Source: Firmicutes bacterium UBA5766 (GTDB taxonomy: Bacteria; Bacillota; Desulfotomaculia; Desulfotomaculales; Nap2-2B). Taken from it: a stretch of 37,106 bases of DNA. The notes under the pieces are model-generated. The model was not told the origin of the DNA and searched no databases. It saw only the letters and a list, made by a program, of their open reading frames with translations. Both the position numbers and the translations under genes were made by a program. The stretch covers positions 1 to 37,106 of the forward strand of contig DIEU01000021.1 of assembly GCA_002418775.1 (NCBI GenBank), in the 5' to 3' direction. Of the stretch, positions 1 to 7,121 are shown piece by piece; the stretch's first letter is position 1; each line of letters starts with the position of its first letter.

Positions 1-300
1 ACCGGGGCTTCGAATGTTAATCACCCTATTTTTTGACAGGTATTTTTCTCTTTTTTTCTCTCCAGCGGGAATCCCACAAAATACCATCTCCTCGTATAAT
101 TGATCTCCTGATTATTTTTAATTTTTAACTTGATACAAGAATATTATAGTATATACGCGAATAAATGACTATCACCCATCCACGCTTAAGATATTCTTTC
201 CAACCGCCCCAAAATATAAAGCGCTTGTCCCAACCTCGCTTTTCTGGTAAAGTGTTCTTGAAAATGTATACGGGTAAAACAGCGCAGGAAAGGAACTTGG
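1..300. other. Leading intergenic stretch, no gene recognised
   Basis: AT-rich sequence before the first gene. I see no convincing coding region. A short frame at 165-350 overlaps the start of the next gene out of frame and has no ribosome binding site or recognisable protein. A weak sigma-A-like promoter can be drawn on the + strand: TTGATA at 130-135, a 16-base gap, then TATACG at 152-157. It would serve the CPBP protease gene at 301. The -10 is poor, so this is tentative. Confidence 0.4.
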
Positions 301-1113
301 ATGAACCAAAAAGCAGCCCAGGCTTTAAACGGGCAGGTTGCGTTATCTAAAGAAAAAATAGATAGAATTTACCCGTGGCTATATGCTCTGGAAATGGCGG
401 TTGCAGAGTTGTTGGTCACGGTTAAGCCGTGGTACGGTATTGTTTTGCACACGCTGATTTTGATTTGTCTGTTGATCAGTTCTGCAGTTGCTTACGGACA
501 GCCGCGTTCGAAATTATATACAGCGCTTACACTTGGACCGTTGATCAGGATACTGAGCCTTTCTTTGCCGCTGGCGCATTTACCTAGGATATACTGGTAT
601 GCCGCAGTGAGCTTTCCTCTTTTAGCCGGCGCTTTTGTGATTGCCCGGATAAACAATTACAGTCCGGGTGACGCAGGCTTAAGATATGGGAACTGGAGAA
701 AGAATACTCTTATTCACATTCTGACATTACTGTCCGGAATACCTCTGGGAATTGCCGAATATTTTATTCTGCGTCCCGAGCCGATATTTAAAACCTTTGA
801 TCCTGTTGCGTTTATTCCGCCCGGGCTGATCTTTTTAATCTGTACGGGATTTACGGAAGAAGTAATCTTTCGTGGAATTATGTTCAAAGCCGCAGCTGAT
901 TATCTCAGCTCAAAAAATTCAATATTTTTGACCGGCTTTGTGTTTGCCGCCCTGCATATAACGCACTTGTCCTTTATTGACGTAGTTTTCGTTTTCGCTG
1001 TTGCGGTCTACTTTGCTCTGATTGTGAAACGGACCGGATCAATTTTTGGTGTGACAATAGCTCACGGAATTACCAATATTAGTCTGTATCTAATCTGGCC
1101 ATACTTTTTTTAA
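301..1113 (+). CDS. CPBP family intramembrane metalloprotease (Abi/CAAX-protease-like)
   Basis: A 270-residue, very hydrophobic protein with about seven or eight membrane segments. It carries the family's catalytic pattern: EEVIFR at residues 186-191 (paired glutamates and arginine), a histidine at about 219 in the AALHITH stretch, and a later histidine at about 255 in TIAHGITN. Such proteins are membrane-embedded glutamate proteases related to eukaryotic Rce1; in bacteria they include bacteriocin-immunity and sigma-regulation proteins, and the substrate here cannot be read from the sequence. The ATG is preceded by AGGAAAGG at a good distance. It stands alone on the + strand; the next gene downstream has its own ribosome binding site. 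The family call is firm, the role is unknown. Confidence 0.88.
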   Translation: MNQKAAQALNGQVALSKEKIDRIYPWLYALEMAVAELLVTVKPWYGIVLHTLILICLLISSAVAYGQPRSKLYTALTLGPLIRILSLSLPLAHLPRIYWYAAVSFPLLAGAFVIARINNYSPGDAGLRYGNWRKNTLIHILTLLSGIPLGIAEYFILRPEPIFKTFDPVAFIPPGLIFLICTGFTEEVIFRGIMFKAAADYLSSKNSIFLTGFVFAALHITHLSFIDVVFVFAVAVYFALIVKRTGSIFGVTIAHGITNISLYLIWPYFF

Positions 1114-1246
1114 GTTTTTTATACGTTTAAGTTTTTTATACTTTTTTTATACAATGAAAGAAAAAGTTGGAGGATTTTGCATTACAATGCCGAACCTTTA
1201 AAAGCGGTAGATGTAGAAATATATAAGAAAAGGGGGTCCTTAAGAA

Positions 1247-1507
1247 ATGATCTCCACAGTAACTTCCACCACGGTAACCACTATTGCCAGCACAACCATG
1301 GCAGCTGGGCTGGGGCTTTTTGCGACCCTGGCGCTTATTTTCCTGCTTATCGCCAAGGAATTGGCGGGAGCTCAGGATGTGCAGGTGGGTAAAAGCGGCA
1401 GTGCAAGTTATGCCGGGGCGTTTGACAACGTTCTGAATGCTGCTGTTGTACCCTTGCTGATCGTTTTTGGTTTTATCGTAGTAACTAAAATAATAGATAT
1501 ACTCTAG
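1247..1507 (+). CDS. Unrecognised small membrane protein (86 aa)
   Basis: I do not recognise this protein. It starts with a Ser/Thr-rich tail (residues 1-17), then a hydrophobic helix at about 19-37 ending in IAKELAG, a short polar loop with QDVQVGKSGS at about 43-52, and a second hydrophobic helix at about 66-84. Two membrane segments with a 25-30 residue connector are therefore likely. The start is well supported: AAGGGGGT lies a few bases upstream of the ATG, and a rho-independent terminator follows 30 bases after the stop, so this looks like a complete, probably well expressed single-gene unit. Reading frames on the other strand across the same DNA look like shadows. No function is proposed. 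Confidence 0.72.
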   Translation: MISTVTSTTVTTIASTTMAAGLGLFATLALIFLLIAKELAGAQDVQVGKSGSASYAGAFDNVLNAAVVPLLIVFGFIVVTKIIDIL

Positions 1508-1535
1508 TTGATTAAACCAAAAGGCAAATAGTGGC

Positions 1536-1563
1536 AAAAAACCACCTCGTGGTGGTTTTTTTT
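1536..1563. terminator. Bidirectional rho-independent terminator
   Basis: ACCACC (1541-1546), loop TCGT, GGTGGT (1551-1556), with an A run on the left and a run of T on the right. It works in both directions: it ends the + strand small-protein gene and the convergent minus-strand flavoprotein gene. Confidence 0.9.
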
Positions 1564-1598
1564 CTAACTATGACTATGTTAAAAATTTATTTTACAAG

Positions 1599-2828
1599 TT
1601 AATAGCGGCATTCTGCAGCCTGTGCCAATCCCCGCAGCAGCGCTTTTAATCCGTTTTCCAGAAAGCGGTTCGCCCAGGGCGGCGCCAGGGAGAGTTTGGC
1701 GGCTAAACGTGAGTGGTAGTCAAGGTCGCCGTATTTCAGAATTATGTTCCGCCAGTGGGGCTTATTTAAGAAACCGGTTAAAGACTCTATCTCCCGGTTG
1801 TCCATGTTTAAAAATATTTCCCTGTGTTTTAAACCGCACTTTATTTCCAGGCCGAAATCCTCATCCCAGGCATCCTGGTATGTTTTAAGAAAAGCCCTGC
1901 TGAAATCATTTTTTTGAAGCGCCTTTATGGCAGTCGCCGCACAGAAGGATGCTCCCTTCAACCCCAGGTAAAGGCCTCCTCCAGAGATTGGTTTAACCTG
2001 GGCTGCGGCATCCCCGGCAAGAAGTACCCTTGTATCGTAAGTTCTTTCAAGATAGCCGATGGGTACTATACCGCCTGTGGTTTTAAGGATTTCCAGGCCC
2101 TTAAAGATTGGGTATTTGGCAATTAATTTCTCGAACATCGGGCGCGGGCTTCCCCTCCAATCATGGTTCATCAAAGGAGAACACCCTATTCCCGCCCGGG
2201 CAATATTTTCTCTGACCGGCATAAGCCAGCCGAACCAGCCGGGGGCAAGTTGATGGTCAAGAAAGATATGGGCGAGATGGCCGTCAAAACCGGGAAGAGA
2301 TACCTCGGCGGCAAAAAGGGTGACTTTTTCCTGTGCCGGCGCCAGATCCAGCAGCCTGGCTACTGTAGAATTGAACCCATCGGCGCCGATTAGCAGTTTG
2401 CAGGTAAAAGCGCACCCTTTATCTTCTCCTGATGTTGTGTTTACGATAAGTTTATCAGTCAAATAGTCAAATGAAATAAGTTTTTTGCCGCGATAGATCT
2501 TCGCTCCCGCTTTGGCGGCCTGACGGGCAATGTCCCTGTCGAAGGCCCCCCTGTCCACAACAACTCCGTAAACTCTGTCTCCTTTAAGGTTGAGGATATT
2601 TTTGTCTGGGGCATGGACAACGGCTCCTTTAAGCTTGTTCAAAACCACATTATTAGAAACCCGCGAGATTTCAAGAACCCTTTCACTGATCAAACCGGAA
2701 CACTGGACAGGCTCCCCTATTTCCCGGTGCTCTTCCAGGACGAGGACCCGGCAGCCCTGTTCGGCAATGTCCCTTGCTGCAAAGCAGCCGATCGGCCCGC
2801 CCCCAGCGACGATAACATCATAATCCAA
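1599..2828 (-). CDS. Geranylgeranyl reductase family FAD-dependent oxidoreductase
   Basis: A 409-residue flavoprotein of the digeranylgeranylglycerophospholipid/geranylgeranyl reductase group. The N-terminal dinucleotide-binding loop is GGGPIG (residues 9-14). A second FAD motif, IGADGFNSTVAR, lies at about 148-159, and the conserved AGDAAAQVKP with a following glycine-rich stretch is at about 271-285, the usual FAD-ribityl contact. Family members reduce isoprenoid double bonds or related unsaturated substrates; the actual substrate in this organism is not evident. The start is TTG: in-frame stops lie directly upstream and GGGTGA precedes it at a good distance. It appears to be monocistronic, with a terminator just beyond its stop. 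Confidence 0.85.
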   Translation of the reverse strand: MDYDVIVAGGGPIGCFAARDIAEQGCRVLVLEEHREIGEPVQCSGLISERVLEISRVSNNVVLNKLKGAVVHAPDKNILNLKGDRVYGVVVDRGAFDRDIARQAAKAGAKIYRGKKLISFDYLTDKLIVNTTSGEDKGCAFTCKLLIGADGFNSTVARLLDLAPAQEKVTLFAAEVSLPGFDGHLAHIFLDHQLAPGWFGWLMPVRENIARAGIGCSPLMNHDWRGSPRPMFEKLIAKYPIFKGLEILKTTGGIVPIGYLERTYDTRVLLAGDAAAQVKPISGGGLYLGLKGASFCAATAIKALQKNDFSRAFLKTYQDAWDEDFGLEIKCGLKHREIFLNMDNREIESLTGFLNKPHWRNIILKYGDLDYHSRLAAKLSLAPPWANRFLENGLKALLRGLAQAAECRY

Positions 2829-3133
2829 TTTTTATCACCCATTTTCATCACCCAGTATAGATATTAGGACAGGGACACATGGGGGACACATGGGGGGGGG
2901 GACACATGGGGACGTTTTTGTTGTGTCATTCTTCTCGGGGGATACAGGGGTACACTCTTCCGGTGTTATAAAGAAAATGCAGAAATGTTTCCTGTTTCTG
3001 TGACCAGGCATTGGGGCCAAGTTATCTCCAATACCTGGTATAGTCCCAAGCAAACTAAAGACTGTTAAACTGTTGGAAGCAAAAAGAACGTCCCCATGCT
3101 TCCCCCAGGCTATCGCCTGTCTCCTTGTTTTTA
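2829..3133. repeat. Repeat-rich intergenic region with GGGACACATG and CATGGGGACG repeats
   Basis: This 305-base gap holds three direct copies of GGGACACATG (2872-2881, 2883-2892, 2899-2908), the last two separated by a run of ten G (2892-2901). It also holds CATGGGGACG at 2905-2914 and its inverted form at 3089-3098. The right inverted copy sits inside a small hairpin, GGAAGCA (3075-3081) with TGCTTCC (3097-3103). A further hairpin CAGGC-TATC-GCCTG lies at about 3106-3119. A frame on the minus strand encodes LLGTIPGIGDNLA, resembling an IS110-type transposase C-terminal motif, but nothing intact. It is best read as a decayed or non-autonomous mobile region. Confidence 0.6.
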
Positions 3134-4777
3134 TTATAAACTCAAAATCTTCTTTGCCAACTCATCGTTTACTTCGGTCATAAATCTGATACCCGTTTCT
3201 TTTTCAGTCTCCCTGTTTGCCGAGAACAGATCGTCTCTTGATACTTCGGCAACATTGAATTTTCTTGCGCCTGCCATTAATTGCTGTAAGCCTGCCGACA
3301 GCTTATCCGTAAGTGTCCAAACAGCGATTGCGCCAAGTGGAATATTTTTCATTTCATCGGCTCCCACTTTTTTCTTCACATCAAAATATCCTGCAAAGAT
3401 GTTTTCAGGAGTTGCTCCGAATTCTTCGGTAATAGTCTTCGGCAGATCATCCCAGTTGCCGTTCAGACGGTCTTTTCTTTCAGGATACAATACACCTTCA
3501 ATATTTGAGCCCAGGAAGCCCGGTATCATAAGAGCCCTTCCCATGCAAACAAGCTTGGTGAAAGGCGCTCCAAGCGCCAAAGCCTTAAAAATATGATCTT
3601 CTCTGGCAAAACCGCCGGCAAACGCCATATCCACTACATCACAGCCTTTTGCTGCCAGCAATTGCGCATATTCGTATGACTTTGCATGAAGGTTTATTGA
3701 TGGAACGCCCCAGTTTTCCATCATCTGCCAAGGACTCATGCCTGTACCTCCGCCTGAGCCGTCGATGGTCAGCAGGTCAAGCTTTGTGCCGGTAGCAAAT
3801 TTGATAGCCATGGCAAGGGCTTCCATACCGTAGGAACCTGTCTTAAGGGTGATTCTCTTGTAGCCAAGTCCTCTTAAGTACCCTATAGACTTTTCGAAGT
3901 CTTCTTTAACCTGATAGAAATTATCAAGGTTCGTATATCCCAATCTTGAATGACGGGCAAATGATTTAATAGCTCCGTTGTTAAAGGCTTCCTGAACCTC
4001 AGATTTTGCAGGATCAGGGTCAACAATATATCCTCTTTCTTTTAGGAAAATGGCATAATCAATGTTGGTGACCTGTATTTCGCCACCGATATCTTTTGCT
4101 CCCTGCCCCCACTTAAGCTCAATTATTACCTTGTCGCCATATTTTTCAATCAAATACTCAGCAACACCATTACGGGTATCTTCCACATTCATTTGAACAA
4201 TTATGGCCCCGTAACCATCAAAATATTTCAGATAAACGTCTATTCTTCTTTCAAGCTCGGGAGATTTTACAATTCTGCCTTTTTCAATAACCGACTGTTT
4301 ATCAACCCCAACAACATTTTCTCCTACAACAATGGGAAAGCCAACCAGCGCAGCGCCTATAGCTAAAGGCTCCCAGTATTTCGCGGCAATGAATGTTGAT
4401 CCTAGCGCTCCTGTCATGAGTGGAACACTGGATTTGGTCTTAACATTCTTGCCAAATTCTGTTTCAAGGCTTACATTTGGAAATATACAGTCATCCGCAC
4501 TATTTGAAAGGCCTTCCCCAAGGCCAAAAGCACCGTAATTGTAGCCTTGGATTCTCAGATTGTTATAACATACGCCAATGTGATTTACATTTGAGCTTCC
4601 TGCAATTACGGCGCCAAAATCTCTTGGGTAAAGCAGTTTTCTTCCCTTCATGCTGGACATCCACGTTTCACACTTCCCCTTGCAGTCCGCGCGGCAAAGC
4701 GTACACAGCCCAGACTCCGCAGGATTTCCTCTGTTAACAGTATTTAATACGTCGTTGCTTTTTGGATACTCAACCAT
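3134..4777 (-). CDS. FMN-binding glutamate synthase family protein
   Basis: A 547-residue protein resembling the central FMN-binding domain of glutamate synthase large subunits (archaeal-type GltB domain), without the glutamine amidotransferase part. An N-terminal cysteine cluster C-x2-C-x3-C-x3-C at residues 25-36 suggests an iron-sulfur cluster. The (beta/alpha)8 barrel signatures include the glycine-rich GSGGGTGMSPWQMMENWG and, further on, AFAGGFAREDH and CMGRALMIPG. In the family the barrel converts 2-oxoglutarate plus ammonia to glutamate; stand-alone versions like this are poorly characterised. The ATG is preceded by GGAGGT. A promoter with flanking palindromes lies upstream, and 17-base inverted repeats flank the gene. 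It is monocistronic, on the same strand as the regulator gene at 4986. Confidence 0.85.
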   Translation of the reverse strand: MVEYPKSNDVLNTVNRGNPAESGLCTLCRADCKGKCETWMSSMKGRKLLYPRDFGAVIAGSSNVNHIGVCYNNLRIQGYNYGAFGLGEGLSNSADDCIFPNVSLETEFGKNVKTKSSVPLMTGALGSTFIAAKYWEPLAIGAALVGFPIVVGENVVGVDKQSVIEKGRIVKSPELERRIDVYLKYFDGYGAIIVQMNVEDTRNGVAEYLIEKYGDKVIIELKWGQGAKDIGGEIQVTNIDYAIFLKERGYIVDPDPAKSEVQEAFNNGAIKSFARHSRLGYTNLDNFYQVKEDFEKSIGYLRGLGYKRITLKTGSYGMEALAMAIKFATGTKLDLLTIDGSGGGTGMSPWQMMENWGVPSINLHAKSYEYAQLLAAKGCDVVDMAFAGGFAREDHIFKALALGAPFTKLVCMGRALMIPGFLGSNIEGVLYPERKDRLNGNWDDLPKTITEEFGATPENIFAGYFDVKKKVGADEMKNIPLGAIAVWTLTDKLSAGLQQLMAGARKFNVAEVSRDDLFSANRETEKETGIRFMTEVNDELAKKILSL

Positions 4778-4799
4778 TTAATTACCTCCCTGTAATATC

Positions 4800-4821
4800 T
4801 TGTATGCGTCATTACATACAA
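4800..4821. promoter_or_regulatory. Inverted repeat in the leader of the glutamate-synthase-like gene
   Basis: TTGTATG (4800-4806) and CATACAA (4815-4821) form a perfect 7-base inverted repeat around an 8-base centre. A second, overlapping pair, TGTAAT (4791-4796) and ATTACA (4811-4816), shares part of it. The site lies between the predicted transcription start and the ribosome binding site, where a bound repressor would block transcription. The regulator is unknown. Confidence 0.5.
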
Positions 4822-4837
4822 ATTAAATAAATTTTAT

Positions 4838-4866
4838 ATAATATCATAACAAAAGATTTCAAACAA
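4838..4866 (-). promoter_or_regulatory. Predicted sigma-A promoter of the glutamate-synthase-like gene
   Basis: On the minus strand, TTGTTT (4861-4866) is followed after 17 bases by TATTAT (4838-4843). The predicted start near 4831 is about 55 bases upstream of the ATG. Confidence 0.6.
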
Positions 4867-4895
4867 AACAATAACCGCTACTTTTTGACTATCAC

Positions 4896-4917
4896 TGTAT
4901 ACAAGGGACTGTATACA
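4896..4917. promoter_or_regulatory. Paired TGTATACA palindromes upstream of the promoter
   Basis: Two exact copies of the 8-base palindrome TGTATACA (4896-4903 and 4910-4917), 14 bases start to start, lie about 65-85 bases upstream of the predicted transcription start. They share the TGTAT core with the inverted repeat at 4800-4821. An activator or looping repressor site is plausible. Confidence 0.45.
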
Positions 4918-4985
4918 TAAAACATGGGGACGTTCTTTTCGTATTTTTGATATATTTTATTTCAAGAGTGGTTAGTTTTGGTATT

Positions 4986-5939
4986 TTAAGCGATAATCCT
5001 TCCTATTTCACTAATATTGTATCCGCCGATTCCAATAATCTCTGATTTAAATTCCGGTGATTTTATTATTTCCATAATGGCGCGAAAAGGAGCTTTATTA
5101 AAATCCTCTTTTTTGATTATCATTTCATATCTTTCCGCCTGTACGGGTATGAAGTCGATACCCTTTACTGAAAGACCGGTAATTTCATTTCCGATACCTA
5201 AATCGGCTTCACCACGGTAAATGGCGCTTGCCACAGCCAGATGGGAAGTGCATTCACGATTATAACCATTCAGGGATGAACCGTAAATACCCAGCAGACG
5301 CAGATGTTCATCCAATAAAACTCTCGTTCCGCTTCCTTTTTCCCTGTTTATTATTGTAATATCTTTCCTCTTCAGGTCCTCCCAGTCTTTTATATTTCTA
5401 GGGTTTCCTTTTGCAACATAAAATCCCTGAGTCCTGTATGCAAGATGAATAATTACGCAGGGTATGCCGGGCAGCATTCTTTTTACATAAGGAACATTAT
5501 ACTCTCCTGAATCTCCATCCCATAAATGCGCCGTTGCCACGTGAGCGAAACCGTTATATAAAGCAAACAATCCATTATAACTGCCAATATAGGAACGAAG
5601 TGTCCTGATACCGTTCGGGTGATTTTCAAGATATCTGGATAAAATATCAAGAAGGGAATCCTGCCCGCAAATAATCAGGCTGCCGGAAGGCAGATTATCG
5701 GCGGAAAGATTCAGTCTCTGAAAATAATCCTCCTTCACAATAGTTGATGCTTTATAGGCTTTGCTTTTTGTGCGGTTTTTGTATTCTTCAACATCTTTTA
5801 AATCAACCCGGACTTTTTTTCCAACTTTATAGGCGTTTAGCTCTCCGCGCTTGATAAGTTCGTATACGGTATTTTTAGCTATTTTGAGTAAGTCAGCCAC
5901 TTCCTGAGGTGTAAGTGTTTCACTGCCGGTATTTGTCAT
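4986..5939 (-). CDS. HTH (excisionase/MerR-like) regulator with PBP-like ligand domain, probable oxyanion sensor
   Basis: A 317-residue one-component regulator. Residues 7-60 form an excisionase-type winged helix (LTPQEVADLLKIAKNTVYEL, then a KVGKKVRV wing and DVEEYK). From about 80 to the end is a type-2 periplasmic-binding-like domain (PF12727 kind) with GSLIICGQDS, ATAHLWDGDSGEYN and EADLGIGNE motifs. This architecture is typically found beside molybdate or tungstate transporters and does the job ModE does elsewhere. The gene is divergent from modABC, which supports that role by inference. I chose the ATG at 5939 because GGAAGGG lies six bases upstream; an in-frame ATG at 5945 is too close to it, and the longer frame to 6014 lacks a binding site. 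Confidence 0.82.
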   Translation of the reverse strand: MTNTGSETLTPQEVADLLKIAKNTVYELIKRGELNAYKVGKKVRVDLKDVEEYKNRTKSKAYKASTIVKEDYFQRLNLSADNLPSGSLIICGQDSLLDILSRYLENHPNGIRTLRSYIGSYNGLFALYNGFAHVATAHLWDGDSGEYNVPYVKRMLPGIPCVIIHLAYRTQGFYVAKGNPRNIKDWEDLKRKDITIINREKGSGTRVLLDEHLRLLGIYGSSLNGYNRECTSHLAVASAIYRGEADLGIGNEITGLSVKGIDFIPVQAERYEMIIKKEDFNKAPFRAIMEIIKSPEFKSEIIGIGGYNISEIGRIIA

Positions 5940-6021
5940 GGACATCCCTTCCGTTTCATAAAGAATTAAAACACAACAAAAAGAAACACCACCTAACAGG
6001 GTGTAGTATATCATAAAAATT

Positions 6022-6053
6022 TATCCCTTAGTATCCCCCTTAGTATCCCTTAG
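6022..6053. repeat. Three tandem copies of TATCCC(CC)TTAG, possible operator
   Basis: TATCCCTTAG (6022-6031), TATCCCCCTTAG (6032-6043) and TATCCCTTAG (6044-6053) abut one another. They lie just downstream of the predicted start site of the HTH regulator gene (about 6069, minus strand) and upstream of its start codon, a good place for autoregulatory binding. Confidence 0.6.
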
Positions 6054-6075
6054 AACAAAAATAATTATCTTTGCT

Positions 6076-6105
6076 ATAATATTAACTTATCCGATACCCT
6101 GACAA
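6076..6105 (-). promoter_or_regulatory. Predicted promoter of the HTH regulator
   Basis: On the minus strand, TTGTCA (6100-6105) and TATTAT (6076-6081) are separated by 18 bases. It is divergent from the modA promoter, the two cores lying about 35 bases apart. Confidence 0.5.
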
Positions 6106-6140
6106 TTATAATTATTAAGTTATGTCATGTAGTAATTGAT

Positions 6141-6169
6141 TTGACATGTTCCGGGTTAGTTGTTATTAT
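6141..6169 (+). promoter_or_regulatory. Sigma-A promoter of modABC with overlapping inverted repeat
   Basis: TTGACA (6141-6146), exactly 17 bases, then TATTAT (6164-6169): a near-consensus promoter. ATGTCA (6122-6127) and TGACAT (6142-6147) form a 6-base inverted repeat that overlaps the -35 box, so a bound protein would compete with RNA polymerase. The neighbouring HTH regulator is the obvious candidate. Confidence 0.75.
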
Positions 6170-6248
6170 AATTGCACATATCAAAACGTGACAAGTGATA
6201 ATATTAATTCACGGTTTGGTAAATATTTTTTCAAAGGAGATGCTTTTA

Positions 6249-7079
6249 GTGTCCAGAATTAAGAATCTCGTAGGAATGGTTTTGTTATTACTTGTAGTGC
6301 TTTTTGCCTTTTCAGCGTGCAGCAAACAGCCGGCTGAAAAAAGCCAGGAGACCCCCAAGAGCAAGGTTACGCTGACTGTTTCAGCGGCGGCAAGCTTGAA
6401 AGACGCCATGGATGAGCTCAAAGATATCTATGCGGAGGAAACGCCGGATGTCAATGTTACATGTACCTACGCTTCCTCGGGCTCACTTCAAAAGCAAATA
6501 GAAAATGGGGCCGGTGTCGATGTATTTCTTTCTGCGGCAAATAAACAAATGGATGCTTTGGAGGATAAGGAGTTGCTGGAAGATGGAACAAGGAAAACAC
6601 TTTTGGGAAACGACCTTGTACTGGTTATACCCGAAGACAGTTCCCTGGTCTCCAGCTTTGAAGATTTAACCAAAGATACAGTTAAACAAATTGCTTTGGG
6701 CGAACCTGGAACCGTACCGGCAGGCCAGTATGCCGAAGAAACGTTTACCAAAATGAATATTTTAGATAAAATTAAAACAAAGGCTGTTTACGGCAAAGAT
6801 GTCAAGGAAGTATTAACCTGGGTTGAAACCGGAAATGTTGACGCAGGCGTTGTTTATCTGTCGGATGCAATAACATCACAAAAAGTCAAGCAGGTTGCAA
6901 AAGCGCCGGAAGATAGCCATAAGCCGATTGTTTATCCTGCAAGCGTGATCAAAGCAAGCAAACATAAAGAGGAAGCAAAGGCTTTCCTGGAATTTCTGTC
7001 AGGCGCCAAAGCAAAAAGCGTATTTGAGAAATACGGGTTTAAACTCCTGGAGGATTCCCAGTCTAAATCCGCAGTCTAA
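6249..7079 (+). CDS. modA: Molybdate ABC transporter, substrate-binding lipoprotein ModA
   Basis: A 276-residue extracytoplasmic binding protein. A signal peptide with hydrophobic core VLLLLVVLFAF ends in a lipobox-like FSAC, so the mature protein is probably lipid-anchored. ModA-family landmarks follow in order: SAAASLKDAMDEL, YASSGSLQKQIENG, DVFLSAA, LGEPGTVPAGQY and DAGVVYLSDA, the serine, alanine and tyrosine positions that hold molybdate or tungstate. I chose the GTG at 6249, nine bases after AAAGGAG; the upstream ATG at 6195 has no binding site, and an ATG at 6240 touches the Shine-Dalgarno. It is first in the modABC operon. The stop codon lies within a 13-base tandem repeat. Confidence 0.9.
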   Translation: MSRIKNLVGMVLLLLVVLFAFSACSKQPAEKSQETPKSKVTLTVSAAASLKDAMDELKDIYAEETPDVNVTCTYASSGSLQKQIENGAGVDVFLSAANKQMDALEDKELLEDGTRKTLLGNDLVLVIPEDSSLVSSFEDLTKDTVKQIALGEPGTVPAGQYAEETFTKMNILDKIKTKAVYGKDVKEVLTWVETGNVDAGVVYLSDAITSQKVKQVAKAPEDSHKPIVYPASVIKASKHKEEAKAFLEFLSGAKAKSVFEKYGFKLLEDSQSKSAV

Positions 7080-7106
7080 ATCCGCAGCCTAAATCCGCAG
7101 CCTAAT
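7062..7106 (+). repeat. 13-bp tandem repeat spanning the modA stop codon
   Basis: Units of (T/C)CTAAATCCGCAG run at 7062-7074, 7075-7087 and 7088-7100, with a partial fourth from 7101. Each unit contains TAA, and because 13 is not a multiple of 3 each added unit changes frame. The second unit supplies the modA stop; the rest fill the modA-modB gap. Confidence 0.9.
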
Positions 7107-7121
7107 CTTGAGGTGAACTAT

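Noticed and set aside
165..350. 61-codon frame before the CPBP protease
   Set aside because: It overlaps the protease start out of frame, lacks a ribosome binding site and has no recognisable features.
1136..1537. 133-codon minus-strand frame over the small membrane protein gene
   Set aside because: It spans the terminator and the opposite-strand gene; its composition (His/Cys/Tyr-rich) is that of an antisense shadow.
2872..2914. CRISPR-like array
   Set aside because: The units are only 10 bases, spacing is 1-6 bases and there are no unique spacers or cas genes.
2835..3053. 72-codon minus-strand frame in the repeat region, as a real gene
   Set aside because: It is built largely from the GGGACACATG repeats and the G run; at most it is a transposase remnant, so I kept it only as a finding.
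3106..3133. Terminator for the glutamate-synthase-like gene
   Set aside because: The CAGGC/GCCTG hairpin is followed by a T-rich tract only on the + strand, the wrong direction for this gene.
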